From Bhargavaea changchunensis (GTDB taxonomy: Bacteria; Bacillota; Bacilli; Bacillales_A; Planococcaceae): DNA of 64,000 nucleotides. The DNA lies in the NCBI RefSeq assembly GCF_042665595.1, contig NZ_JBHTCT010000032.1, positions 1 through 64,000 of the forward strand, written 5' to 3'. The translations under genes and the position numbers were made by a program. The notes under the pieces were generated by a model. That model did no database searches. It saw only the letters and a list, made by a program, of their open reading frames with translations, and had not been told where the DNA came from. Positions 39,937 to 48,913 of the stretch are shown in pieces. Numbering within the stretch: position 1 is the stretch's first letter; every line of letters starts with the position of its first letter.

Positions 39937-42720
39937 TCATACTTCGTCATTATACCAACTTTCCAATTCAAGCACCATATCACCAAGGCCGACTTTCTCG
40001 ACAGGGACAGGCGGTAGCGCCCGGATGAACTCTGCACCGTAAGATTTCTTCTCGATCCTGCGGTCAAGCACAATATAGGCCCCGCGGTCGGATGTCGAGC
40101 GGATCAGCCGCCCGAACCCCTGGCGGAACTTGATGATGGCCTCCGGCAACGAAAGTTCCTGAAACGGATTTTTCCCCAAAGCTGCCACTCTTGCGGCCCT
40201 TGCCTTGAACAGAGGGTTCTCCGGTGAGCTGAATGGCAGCCGGACAACGATGACCGCAGCCAGTGCTTCACCCGGTACGTCCACCCCCTCCCAGAAGCTG
40301 TCCGTGCCGAACAGCACGGAATGATTGAAACGCTGGAAAGACTTCAGAAGCCGCATCCGGCTTCCCGGTGTGATGCCCTGGGCAATCAGCATATATTCTG
40401 CCAGCAGTTCGCTGTCGACGATCAGCTCGTAGGTTTTGCGCAGCATGTCATGGGAGGTGAAGAGAACAAAGCACCTTCCCCCAGTCGCGATCACTGCCTG
40501 AACAACTGCGTCTGCGACCGATTCGATGTATTCTTGCTGCGGCACATTCAGGATATCAGGCATATCACTGACGATGTACATTTTTGCACCCCGGTAAAAT
40601 TCCGGCGGTGCGGTGAACTTCCGGATTTCGACCGTCCGGGGAAGACCGATCTGATCGGCGATGAACCGCTCCCTTCCCGGAATTGAAAGCGTCCCGGATG
40701 TCCAGATCACCCCGAAGCGCCCATCCGGATTGACCGCTTTCCGGATCATGCCGGAAACATCAGCAGGCTGCCGGACAATCTTCAGGCTTCCCGGAATGCT
40801 TCTCATGTCGGCCTCTATCCAGGCAGCCGCATCCTCAAGTCCTGCCGGGCCGAACAGTTCCATCCAGCCGGCAGCCTGCAGACGGATTTCACGGATCCAG
40901 TGCTGCCACTCAGACAGGAACCGGGCTTCTTCAGGCTGGTGTCCTCCTGCGGAAACAAGAGGCGAAGTGAGTTCTGTGACTTTATCCAGATAGGCATACA
41001 ACTGCTCACCGGCTTCCCTGCAGCGCGGGAGGAGCGGTTCGAGATCAGCGAGCGCATAGGTCCGTTTTTGTTCATGCGGACGGTCTTCACCCAAAGTCTG
41101 AATAAGCAGTTGGATGCCCTCGAAAGCGCCATCGAATGCATCCATCGCCCTGTCATACATCTCCCCTGCCCGCACGGCCTCCCGCTCGCCCGGAAAGCCG
41201 GTTTTACGGGCAAGCGAAACAAACCGGTCTTGAAGGAGCCCTTCACCGGATCTCCCCATCTGGCCAAGTGTGTATTTGAAATCAGTGTATGAAAAGAGCG
41301 TTTCTGCATGGGAGCGTGCCGCCGTGATGAACTGATGGGCCTCATCAATGACCATTCCCGACAAATCCGGAAACGGTGAATGGCTGCGCTCCTGCGCCGA
41401 CAGGAGCATGGCATGGTTGGTGACGATCAGATCCGCATTCCTTGCAAGCTCCAGCGTACGGAGGTAGTAATCGATGTTCTCCAGTTCCCCATCGCGGACG
41501 GCGGCCCGGTATTTGCGGATCTTATCAAGGAAAAGTCCGCCCCCGCCTGACACATTGAGTTCCTCCAGATCTCCGGTCTCAGTGCCGGCCAACCAGACCA
41601 CCACCTGCAAGATGGCGAGGGTCTCGTCATAGGACTCATCCGCCGCCGCCAAAATGCCTGCAAACCGCTCAAGGTCGATATAGTGCCCGACGCCTTTCAG
41701 GAGCGCTGTCCTAATTGGCACTCCGACGGCCCGCTCCACCTTTTCCACATCATTGCCGATTATCTGCTCGGTCAGGTGGTTGGTATAAGTGCTGATGACT
41801 ATCGGTTTGCCTTCTCGGAGGGTGTGGACCACTGCCGGAAGAAGATAGGCAAAAGTTTTGCCGATACCGGTCGCTGCTTCTGCAGCGAACTCGGATTTTG
41901 TTTCGAGTGTGGTATAAACGGTATCCATCATAGCGGATTGTGCCGGCCGATCCTCGTAATGCTCAAATGCATGGCGGAACCGGGATTCTTTCTCCTGCGG
42001 ATTCCCGGGATAGGCGATATTTGCGGAAATGCGTGACTTTGGCGGTACCGATTTTTTCATTGCGATACCTTTCCAGATCCGGTAGCCGCCTTCTCCAATG
42101 GCATGACGCCGTTTTTCCTTAAGTGCACTATAAAACAGTGAACTCAGGTCCGACTTGAGCCGGAATGAACGTTTATGGAGTATGGAAAGCGTCGGCTCCG
42201 GCAACCGGGCGGTCTCTTCCCGGAGCCTGATGAAGAGCTCCGCCGTTGCCTTGGCATCCTCGATGGCACGATGGGCATTTTCCAGAACGATGCCGAATTC
42301 CGCTGCAATATCCTGCAGCTTGAAGCTTGGCGCGGACGGACGGATGATTTTCGCAAGTTCCACGGTATCGACAGTTTCCCCGCTCCACTTCGGAAGGCCT
42401 GCACGCTGGAATTCATGCTGCAGGAAAGGCAGGTCGAACGATACATTATGCGCGACGAACACGCAGCCCTCAAGCCATTCCCTGATTTCGGCCGCCCGTT
42501 CCTCGAACATCGGGGCTCGGGACACATCTTTGTCCCGAATTCCTGTCAGGCTGCTGATGAAGGCCGGAATCTTCCGTCCGGGATTCAGGAAGGTGGAATA
42601 CGTTTTTGTCACGGTGCCGTTTTCCACAAGGGCCATCCCGATTTCAATCATCCTGTCTCCACTTTTCGGTGAATGTCCGGTCGTTTCAAGATCTACGACC
42701 GCATATCGTTTTCCGTCCAT
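39937..42720 (-). CDS. dinG: DinG: 3'-5' exonuclease fused to a DinG-like helicase domain
   Basis: The 927-residue protein has an N-terminal DEDDh exonuclease domain (about 5-170), with VVDLETTGHSPKSGDRMIEIG giving Asp/Glu and CVFVAHNVSFDLPFL and ENAHRAIEDAKAT the rest. A superfamily 2 helicase domain follows with Walker A AATGIGKTFAYLLPA (about 290), DEAH box VIDEAHQF and end motif FRQGFGRLIRS. The iron-sulfur cysteines of E. coli DinG are absent. The gram-positive version has been shown to act as a nuclease, not a helicase. It overlaps the start of ypmA slightly and is next to panD as in Bacillus. Confidence 0.93.
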   Translation of the reverse strand: MDGKRYAVVDLETTGHSPKSGDRMIEIGMALVENGTVTKTYSTFLNPGRKIPAFISSLTGIRDKDVSRAPMFEERAAEIREWLEGCVFVAHNVSFDLPFLQHEFQRAGLPKWSGETVDTVELAKIIRPSAPSFKLQDIAAEFGIVLENAHRAIEDAKATAELFIRLREETARLPEPTLSILHKRSFRLKSDLSSLFYSALKEKRRHAIGEGGYRIWKGIAMKKSVPPKSRISANIAYPGNPQEKESRFRHAFEHYEDRPAQSAMMDTVYTTLETKSEFAAEAATGIGKTFAYLLPAVVHTLREGKPIVISTYTNHLTEQIIGNDVEKVERAVGVPIRTALLKGVGHYIDLERFAGILAAADESYDETLAILQVVVWLAGTETGDLEELNVSGGGGLFLDKIRKYRAAVRDGELENIDYYLRTLELARNADLIVTNHAMLLSAQERSHSPFPDLSGMVIDEAHQFITAARSHAETLFSYTDFKYTLGQMGRSGEGLLQDRFVSLARKTGFPGEREAVRAGEMYDRAMDAFDGAFEGIQLLIQTLGEDRPHEQKRTYALADLEPLLPRCREAGEQLYAYLDKVTELTSPLVSAGGHQPEEARFLSEWQHWIREIRLQAAGWMELFGPAGLEDAAAWIEADMRSIPGSLKIVRQPADVSGMIRKAVNPDGRFGVIWTSGTLSIPGRERFIADQIGLPRTVEIRKFTAPPEFYRGAKMYIVSDMPDILNVPQQEYIESVADAVVQAVIATGGRCFVLFTSHDMLRKTYELIVDSELLAEYMLIAQGITPGSRMRLLKSFQRFNHSVLFGTDSFWEGVDVPGEALAAVIVVRLPFSSPENPLFKARAARVAALGKNPFQELSLPEAIIKFRQGFGRLIRSTSDRGAYIVLDRRIEKKSYGAEFIRALPPVPVEKVGLGDMVLELESWYNDEV

Positions 42721-42866
42721 CTATATCATCTCGCTGTCCGTCGGTGTCTTACCGAAATTGTACCACATACCCGGGCTTTGAATCGTCTGTCCGGCGGCCT
42801 GAAATATGCGCAGGTCCACTCCAAACAAAAGAACTCCCGAATAACAGGGTTCGGGAGTCCGGCATT

Positions 42867-43250
42867 TTAATAAACCGTCGCTTCCGGCTCGTGACCGATG
42901 ACGTCGTCGATCCGGTTGTCTTCGCCCATCAGGACGATATTCGGCTTATGGTGTTCTGCTTCATTTGCATTGATATGGACATAGCTGAGAATGATGACCG
43001 TATCACCGGGCTGGACAAGGCGGGCGGCGGCTCCGTTGACACAGATGACCCCGCTCCCGCGCCGGCCCTCAATGATATAGGTTTCAAAACGCGCGCCGTT
43101 ATTGTTGTTCACTACCTGGACTTTTTCGTTCGGCAGCATACCGGCTGCGTCCAGGATGTCACGGTCGATTGTGATGCTGCCGACATAGTTCAGGTTCGCT
43201 TCTGTGACTGTGGCGCGGTGGATTTTACCGCTCAGCATGATTCTCATCAT
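42867..43250 (-). CDS. panD: Aspartate 1-decarboxylase
   Basis: PanD decarboxylates aspartate to beta-alanine for pantothenate. The 127-residue proenzyme cleaves itself at Gly-Ser in NLNYVGSITIDRD (about 24-25) to create the pyruvoyl group. RIMLSGKIHRATVTEA is the family's N-terminus. A GGAGGGG site lies in the end of panC. The start could be 43250 or 43247, both ATG; the panC stop overlaps it. It is the third gene of panB-panC-panD. Confidence 0.96.
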   Translation of the reverse strand: MMRIMLSGKIHRATVTEANLNYVGSITIDRDILDAAGMLPNEKVQVVNNNNGARFETYIIEGRRGSGVICVNGAAARLVQPGDTVIILSYVHINANEAEHHKPNIVLMGEDNRIDDVIGHEPEATVY

Positions 43251-44104
43251 GATCGCTTCCCCTCCAGATTAACCAGGATGTTGTCAATCAGGCGTGCACC
43301 GGAAAATTGGACAGCCGCGGCGATAATCGCTTCCCGAGACGACGCGGAGAGTGGCCGCAGTGACGGATACTCAAGTATTTCCGCATAGTCGGTTTCCGCT
43401 CCCGGAATGTGCCCGAGGCTTTTACGGAGAGTGCCGAGGGCAAGGTCAGGATCTCCCGATTCCCTGAACATCCTCGCCCCTTGCTGCAGAGATTCGTAAA
43501 TAGCCGGGGCTTGCTCCCGCTCTTCGGGAGTCAGCCGGACATTCCGCGAGCTTTTTGCAAGTCCGTCCTCTTCACGGACAGTCGGCACGCGGCGGATTTC
43601 CAGCGGGAAGTTATAATCTCTTACAAACGTTTCTATGATGGCCAGCTGCTGTGCATCTTTCTGGCCAAAATAAGCACGCTCCGGCATGGTCAGATGGAAC
43701 AGCTTGGTGAGAACTTTCAGGACGCCGTCAAAGTGGCCCGGACGGCTTGCGCCGCATAATACATCCGCCTGCCGGCCGGGCAGGATGCGGATTTCACTGT
43801 TTTCCGGATACATCTCCTCCGGCGTCGGATGGAACAGGATGTCAACACCCGCCTTTTCCGCAAGTTCCGCATCCCGCTCAAGATCTCTCGGATAGCTGTC
43901 GAAATCTTCACCGGGGCCGAACTGCGCAGGATTGACAAAGATGCTCATGATCACGACGTCATTTTCTTTCCCGGCTTCCCGGGCCAGTGACAGATGCCCT
44001 TCGTGCAGATAGCCCATCGTCGGAACGAACCCGATGCTTTTCCCTTCCGAAGCGAGGCGCCCCGACACTGCGGCCATATCTGTGACTTTCTCAATGCGTT
44101 TCAA
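43247..44104 (-). CDS. panC: Pantothenate synthetase
   Basis: PanC joins pantoate and beta-alanine with ATP. The roughly 285-residue protein has VPTMGYLHEGHLSL (about 28-41, the HxGH motif), FVNPAQFGPGEDF and the KMSKS-like KSSRNVRLTPEER block. The start is uncertain: TTG at 44104 has GGAGG eight bases upstream, while an in-frame ATG at 44119 has none. With the TTG start the gene overlaps the panB stop by 14 bases. The end shares four bases with panD. Confidence 0.92.
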   Translation of the reverse strand: MKRIEKVTDMAAVSGRLASEGKSIGFVPTMGYLHEGHLSLAREAGKENDVVIMSIFVNPAQFGPGEDFDSYPRDLERDAELAEKAGVDILFHPTPEEMYPENSEIRILPGRQADVLCGASRPGHFDGVLKVLTKLFHLTMPERAYFGQKDAQQLAIIETFVRDYNFPLEIRRVPTVREEDGLAKSSRNVRLTPEEREQAPAIYESLQQGARMFRESGDPDLALGTLRKSLGHIPGAETDYAEILEYPSLRPLSASSREAIIAAAVQFSGARLIDNILVNLEGKRS

Positions 44105-44939
44105 CCGGGTCGCCTCCATACAGTTTGCCTGCTTCTTCCTCTTTCATCGTGAAGCGGTGGGCATCCGCCGGGAAGGAGCCGTCCCTTACCGCTGTCGCAT
44201 AGGCGGTGATGCCATCTCGGATCGGTGTGCCGGCGTCGGCAAACCGGCGGACAAACTTCGGTACATGATGACTTCCGTAGCCGATCAGATCATGGAATAC
44301 AAGCACTTGTCCGTCCGTTTCCGCACCGGCTCCGATTCCGATCACAGGGATGGAAAGCTCTTCGGTAATCCGGCCGGCAAGCTGATGGGGAATGCATTCA
44401 AGGACGAGCATGCAGGCGCCTGCTTCCTCCACTTCCTTCGCTTCCCGGATCAGCCGGAGCGCATCTTGCGCCGTCTTTCCCTGAACCTTGTAGCCGCCCG
44501 TAACGCCTGCCGACTGCGGCAGGAGCCCGAGATGCGCAACCACGGGAATCCCCGTCGACACGAGTCTCCCGATTGCTTTCGCCACAATGCCCGCACCCTC
44601 AAGCTTTAGGGCGTCCGCACCGGTTTCCCGGAACAAGCGGACAGCTGCTTCAAGTGTACGGTCGATGCTCCCGTGGTAAGTGCCGAACGGCATGTCCACA
44701 ACTGTGAATGCATCTCCAGCCCCCCGTTGCACCGCCTTGCCATGGTGAATCATATCCTCGAGGGTCACCGGCACGGTTGAATCATAACCGAGCACGACCA
44801 TTCCGAGTGAATCTCCGACAAGCAGTACATCCATTCCGCTATCGGCAGCCATCTTTGCCGTCGGATAATCGTACGCCGTCATCATCACAATCTTTTCGCC
44901 GTTCTGTTTTTTCTTCATCAGGTCTGCAGTGGTTGTCAT
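44091..44939 (-). CDS. panB: 3-methyl-2-oxobutanoate hydroxymethyltransferase
   Basis: PanB makes ketopantoate from 2-oxoisovalerate and methylene-THF, the first step of pantothenate synthesis. The 282-residue TIM barrel shows MMTAYDYPTAKMAADSG (about 21-37), VGDSLGMVVLGYDST, VVDMPFGTYHGS and GIGAGAETDGQVLVFHD. The start is at 44939 (MTTTADLMKKKQ), with AAAGGAG eight bases upstream; the open frame reaches 45053 only through a terminator hairpin. It heads panB-panC-panD and is separated from birA by a 250-base leader. Confidence 0.96.
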   Translation of the reverse strand: MTTTADLMKKKQNGEKIVMMTAYDYPTAKMAADSGMDVLLVGDSLGMVVLGYDSTVPVTLEDMIHHGKAVQRGAGDAFTVVDMPFGTYHGSIDRTLEAAVRLFRETGADALKLEGAGIVAKAIGRLVSTGIPVVAHLGLLPQSAGVTGGYKVQGKTAQDALRLIREAKEVEEAGACMLVLECIPHQLAGRITEELSIPVIGIGAGAETDGQVLVFHDLIGYGSHHVPKFVRRFADAGTPIRDGITAYATAVRDGSFPADAHRFTMKEEEAGKLYGGDPVETH

Positions 44940-44960
44940 TATTCTTCTCCTTTCCTGGAG

Positions 44961-44999
44961 AAAACCAAAAGCCCTTCCGCCAAAAATGGCAGAAGGGCT
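44961..44999 (-). terminator. Terminator-like hairpin directly before panB
   Basis: AGCCCTTC (44970-44977) pairs with GAAGGGCT (44992-44999), with further GCC/GGC pairing inside. On the minus strand it is followed by TTTTGGTTTTC. Only about 15 bases remain before the panB ribosome binding site, so panB transcripts must pass through it. Confidence 0.75.
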
Positions 45000-45155
45000 G
45001 AATATGCATTCCGGTCTTCTCCGTCCCTGTCTTTTCGGATCAAGGCGGACCAAGTCTATTGGCGATCCTTCCCGTCTTGGGAATGGCTTCGCTTTTCCGG
45101 CCGTTCAGCTTGTTTCAGGTGCAGTTCAGTTACGATACCGCCCTTCTCCGCCTCC

Positions 45156-45185
45156 AATATAGCAGAAAGCGGTTTCCCTGCGCAA
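45156..45185 (-). promoter_or_regulatory. Candidate promoter of the panBCD leader
   Basis: On the minus strand TTGCGC (45180-45185), 18 bases, then TATATT (45156-45161) preceded by TGC. It lies about 220 bases before panB and just after the birA stop. Confidence 0.55.
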
Positions 45186-45189
45186 GCGG

Positions 45190-46179
45190 TTATTCTGCGG
45201 GCTCGATGTCCGCGGAATAAATGCCGCGGATGCTGCCGTCTTCTGTCCGGATCTCCAGAACGCCGTCTTCTGTGATGCCGACTGCCGTCCCGGTAACTGT
45301 CTCCCGCACCATGACCGCATTCACTCTTCGGCCGATCGTATCAGAGTTTTCCTCCCATAGGAACTTGATGGGTGCAAACCCCTCTTCAAGATATAACCTT
45401 GAGTAATACCCGAGATTTCTCAGTACCGCGGCCGCAAGCGCAGCGCGGTCAAGCGGCTGGCCGGATTCCATCCGGATAGAAGTCGCGATATCCGCCAGTT
45501 CTTCCGGGAAGTCTTCCGGCTCCTGGTTTACATTGATGCCGGTGCCGATGATGATTGCCTGGACACGGTCGGGGTCTGCCTGAAGTTCGGTCAGGATGCC
45601 CGTCACCTTCCGGCCGCCGATCAGCAGATCATTCGGCCACTTGATGCGTGCTTCCACATCCGCCAGCTCGCGGATGGCCCGGCAGATGGACACAGCGGCA
45701 ATCAGCGTAAACTGTGGTGCCCGGTGCGGCGGGATGTCCGGTTTGAGGATGATACTCATCCAGATTCCCTTGCCGGCGGCGGATGTCCAAGGACGCGCCA
45801 GCCGGCCGCGTCCTGCCGTCTGTTCCTCAGCGACGATCACTGTCCCGTCGGGTGCGCCGCTTTGCGCTTCCCTGTGGGCGATTGGCATCGTCGATTCGAC
45901 TGATTCAAAGTGGATGATCTCACTGACGAATGGGTCATCCTTCAGGTGCTTCCGGATCAGTGCGGGCGTAAGCCTGTCCGGTGATGCCTCCAGCACATAC
46001 CCTTTTTTCCGGACGGAGCGGACAGTAAAGCCGTCCTCCTCCAGTTCACGGACCCACTTCCAGACGGCCGTACGGGAAACACCGGCTTCATCAGCCAGCA
46101 TCTGTCCGGAGACCGGCTCTCCGCCGGCCTCCATGAGCCGCCTGAGCAGGCTCTCTTTATCTTTTACTTTCGATTCCAT
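45190..46179 (-). CDS. birA: Biotin--protein ligase and biotin repressor
   Basis: BirA attaches biotin to acetyl-CoA carboxylase and represses biotin genes. The 329-residue protein has an N-terminal winged helix-turn-helix (about 5-65: SGQMLADEAGVSRTAVWKWV), so it is the regulatory type. The catalytic domain has GRGRLARPWTSA (about 118-129) and KWPNDLLIGGRKVTGI. A C-terminal SH3-like domain follows (about 275-325). It overlaps cca by 23 bases, as in the tight Bacillus cca-birA pair. Confidence 0.94.
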   Translation of the reverse strand: MESKVKDKESLLRRLMEAGGEPVSGQMLADEAGVSRTAVWKWVRELEEDGFTVRSVRKKGYVLEASPDRLTPALIRKHLKDDPFVSEIIHFESVESTMPIAHREAQSGAPDGTVIVAEEQTAGRGRLARPWTSAAGKGIWMSIILKPDIPPHRAPQFTLIAAVSICRAIRELADVEARIKWPNDLLIGGRKVTGILTELQADPDRVQAIIIGTGINVNQEPEDFPEELADIATSIRMESGQPLDRAALAAAVLRNLGYYSRLYLEEGFAPIKFLWEENSDTIGRRVNAVMVRETVTGTAVGITEDGVLEIRTEDGSIRGIYSADIEPAE

Positions 46180-47350
46180 CTAAAAACCATCCTTTGATGT
46201 CTTCCCGGGTGTTCTTGAGATGCCCGGTGACGACCGCTTCCTCGATGTTTGACAGCCACTCTTTCACCCATGGTCCGCCCTTTTTGCCGGACCATCCGAT
46301 CAGATCATTTCCGGTAATGGCGAGGTCCCTCAGGGAAGAGATGGGGAGCCCGTTTTTCAGGGACCTGATCTTCCCCGGATCTTCCGGATCACCGGATTTC
46401 CCCGTCAGATGGGCGAACTTCGCGCCTGTGATGAGCGCATGCTCCGGCAGCCGGTAGGCATCCATCGGATTATACGGGCGCTCCGAACGGATTTTGCACG
46501 ACTTGAGAATATCTCCGACCGACCGCTTCTCCGCGTTCGACAATTTGTACGGATTGCCTTCCGGAAAACCGGCCAGAAGGTAGAGCAGTGCCCAGCCCTC
46601 GACCGTTTCTGCCGGCTTGCCGAATTTCTGCCAGATGCCGAGGTTCGTTGCTGAGAATGCCCGCTCCATTAGCGGAAGATGTTCCGCAAGGCCTGTCTCC
46701 GCCATGAGTTGCGCAGCAAGGCCCGCCCGGCCGCTTGCCCAGACCTTGTCCATTTCCACCTTGATGCGCTCCACGGATACATGGTGGATGCTTGCGGCTT
46801 GCCTGCTGATCGCCGCTTTTGTTCCAGGTTCAATTTCAAATCCGGTCCTCGCAGCGAAGCGGACGGCACGCAGCATCCTGAGCGCATCTTCCCCGAACCG
46901 TTCGTCCGGGTCGCCGACAGCACGGATAATCCCCCGTCTGATGTCCTCTTCCCCTCCGAAAGGGTCATAGAGAGAGCCATCCCCCCGGATGGCGATGGCA
47001 TTCATCGTGAAATCCCGGCGCCGAAGATCTTCCCTGAGCGAAGTCACATATTCCACATGATCGGGACGGCGGTGGTCAGTATAGATGCCTTCTGTCCGGT
47101 AGGTTGTCACTTCGACCGGCGGAGACGGATCAAGAACCATCACCGTTCCGTGGGCAATGCCGACATCTGCCGTTTTGGGGAAGATCGTCTTGACCTCCTG
47201 CGGCAGTGCCGCCGTCGCAACATCCACGTCATGAGCCGGCAGTCCCATCAGACGGTCACGGACCGCCCCCCCGACAATCACCGCTTCATGACCGGCTTCC
47301 CTGAGGCGCCCGACAATTTCAAATGCCGATTGCCAGTGTTTGTCCGTCAA
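46157..47350 (-). CDS. cca: CCA tRNA nucleotidyltransferase
   Basis: Cca adds or repairs the CCA end of tRNA. The 397-residue class II enzyme has AVIVGGAVRDRLMGLPAHDVDVATAA (in pieces: GGAVRDRL at about 26-33, DVDVATA at about 40-46), the ERRDFTMN-type motif LRRRDFTMNAIAI and EDALRMLRAVRFA. The C-terminal region holds the body and tail domains. It overlaps bshA by four bases. Confidence 0.94.
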   Translation of the reverse strand: MTDKHWQSAFEIVGRLREAGHEAVIVGGAVRDRLMGLPAHDVDVATAALPQEVKTIFPKTADVGIAHGTVMVLDPSPPVEVTTYRTEGIYTDHRRPDHVEYVTSLREDLRRRDFTMNAIAIRGDGSLYDPFGGEEDIRRGIIRAVGDPDERFGEDALRMLRAVRFAARTGFEIEPGTKAAISRQAASIHHVSVERIKVEMDKVWASGRAGLAAQLMAETGLAEHLPLMERAFSATNLGIWQKFGKPAETVEGWALLYLLAGFPEGNPYKLSNAEKRSVGDILKSCKIRSERPYNPMDAYRLPEHALITGAKFAHLTGKSGDPEDPGKIRSLKNGLPISSLRDLAITGNDLIGWSGKKGGPWVKEWLSNIEEAVVTGHLKNTREDIKGWFLDGIESKR

Positions 47351-48486
47351 GATTCCTTCCGCTCCAGCAGCTCGTAGTAGGCCGACTCGTATTCACGGAC
47401 AATCCGCTCCGAACCGAACCTCTCCCGAACCGAACGGATGGCATCTTGGGAGAATCTTGAGGCCAGATCGGAATCCTTCAAAATGCGGATCGCCGCCTCT
47501 GCGTACCCCTCGATGTCACCGAGAGGTCGGATAAAGCCGTTTCTCCCGTCCTCGATCACTTCAGGTATGCCGCCGATGTCCGAGCCGATGCACGGCACGC
47601 CGCAAGCCATCGCCTCGATCAGGACGAGTCCAAATGCCTCTTTTTCAGAGACGAGCATGTTCAGGTTACTGATTGAGAACAGATCAGGCAGGTCGTCGCG
47701 CTTGCCCAGGAACAGCACTTCCGTCCCAAGCCCTTCTTCTGCAACCAGTGCATGGATTGGCTCGACTTCCGGTCCGTCTCCGACAAGGAGCAGCTTTGAC
47801 GGCACTTCCCTGTTGATGATGGCAAAGCTCCGGACGACATCCTCGATACGCTTGACCTTGCGGAAGTTGGATACATGGATGACAATCTTGTCCGCCTCGG
47901 CGATGCCGAGGCCCGCCTTCATATGGTAGGCATTGACGGGACGGTAGCTGCGCTCATCAATAAAGTTGTAGATGGTCCGGATCTCGTTCGCCGGCCGGAT
48001 CAGTTCGTATGTCTCTTCCTTGAGGGAATCCGAGACCGCTGTTGTCATATCGGATTTGTTGATTCCGTATTTCACTGTGCCGGATAGTGTCCGGTCATGG
48101 CCAAGAATGGTCACGTCCGTCCCGTGCAGCGTCGTGATGATCGGGATGGGCACACCTGCCATGTCGCGCCCGAGCGCGGAGCAGATCGCATGCGGGACGG
48201 CATAGTGGGCATGCAGGATGTCGAGTTCTTCCTCGACGATGACTTCCGATATTTTATTGGCTAGGGCGATGTCATATGGCGTGAACTTGAATACGGCATA
48301 TTGACTGACCTCAACTTCATGGACTGTGATGTTGGGCTGGTCCATGTAAAGGCGGAACGGACGGCCGGACGTGATGAAATGGACGTCGTGGCCCCGCTCC
48401 GCAAGAAGGATGCCGAGTTCAGTTGCAACAACCCCTGAACCGCCGAGAGACGGATAGCAGGTGATGCCGATTTTGAGTTTTCTCAT
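47347..48486 (-). CDS. bshA: N-acetyl-alpha-D-glucosaminyl L-malate synthase BshA
   Basis: BshA uses UDP-GlcNAc and L-malate for the first step of bacillithiol synthesis, the low-molecular-weight thiol of many Bacillota. The 379-residue GT4 glycosyltransferase starts KIGITCYPSLGGSGVVATEL and has the family's EKEAFGLVLIEAMACG (about 285-300) sugar-nucleotide motif. HAHYAVPHA and HGTDVTILG are BshA-specific. In B. subtilis bshB1, the deacetylase, sits between mgsA and bshA; here mgsA overlaps bshA by four bases and bshB1 is missing. Confidence 0.94.
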   Translation of the reverse strand: MRKLKIGITCYPSLGGSGVVATELGILLAERGHDVHFITSGRPFRLYMDQPNITVHEVEVSQYAVFKFTPYDIALANKISEVIVEEELDILHAHYAVPHAICSALGRDMAGVPIPIITTLHGTDVTILGHDRTLSGTVKYGINKSDMTTAVSDSLKEETYELIRPANEIRTIYNFIDERSYRPVNAYHMKAGLGIAEADKIVIHVSNFRKVKRIEDVVRSFAIINREVPSKLLLVGDGPEVEPIHALVAEEGLGTEVLFLGKRDDLPDLFSISNLNMLVSEKEAFGLVLIEAMACGVPCIGSDIGGIPEVIEDGRNGFIRPLGDIEGYAEAAIRILKDSDLASRFSQDAIRSVRERFGSERIVREYESAYYELLERKES

Positions 48487-48899
48487 GCCATGCCACCGCC
48501 TTCAGGGTTTTTGTTGAGCCGCCAATCGAGATGGTCCTCCGAAAGTCCGCGCAAAAGCACTTCGGCCGTGCCCATGTTCGTGGCAAGCGGCACCTTGTAT
48601 ACATCCGACAGGCGCAACAGTGCCGAAACATCCGGCTCGTGAGGCTGGGCGGTGAGCGGATCGCGGAAGAAAATAATGAGATCGAGGCGGTTCTCCGCAA
48701 CCATCGCCCCGATCTGCTGGTCGCCGCCGAGCGGTCCTGACTTGAAACGGTGAACATCCAGTCCGGTTGCTTCTCCAACAAGCTTGCCTGTCGTGCCGGT
48801 CGCAAACAAAGCGTGTTCCTTGAAAATTGGCAGGTAGGCGATGACGAATTGGATCAGATCATCTTTCTTCCTGTCGTGTGCGATCAGTGCAATATTCAT
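48483..48899 (-). CDS. mgsA: Methylglyoxal synthase
   Basis: MgsA turns dihydroxyacetone phosphate into methylglyoxal, a glycolysis bypass under sugar-phosphate stress. The 138-residue protein has ALIAHDRKKDDLI (about 4-16), FATGTTGKLV (about 32-41), the phosphate-binding SGPLGGDQQIGAMV and the catalytic Asp in LIIFFRDPLTAQPHEPDVSAL. It is between dapB and bshA. Confidence 0.96.
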   Translation of the reverse strand: MNIALIAHDRKKDDLIQFVIAYLPIFKEHALFATGTTGKLVGEATGLDVHRFKSGPLGGDQQIGAMVAENRLDLIIFFRDPLTAQPHEPDVSALLRLSDVYKVPLATNMGTAEVLLRGLSEDHLDWRLNKNPEGGGMA

Positions 48900-48913
48900 C
48901 CGAACCCCTCCAG

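Noticed and set aside
45045..45160. Possible leader peptide before panB starting at a TTG in the -10 box
   Set aside because: The frame is open for about 33 codons, but the TTG lies within the promoter and has no ribosome binding site.
44940..45189. T-box or known riboswitch before panB
   Set aside because: The AGGGTGGNACCGCG block of T-boxes is missing (only GGGCGGTATCG is seen), and no other known aptamer core was recognised. The leader is kept as an unassigned candidate.
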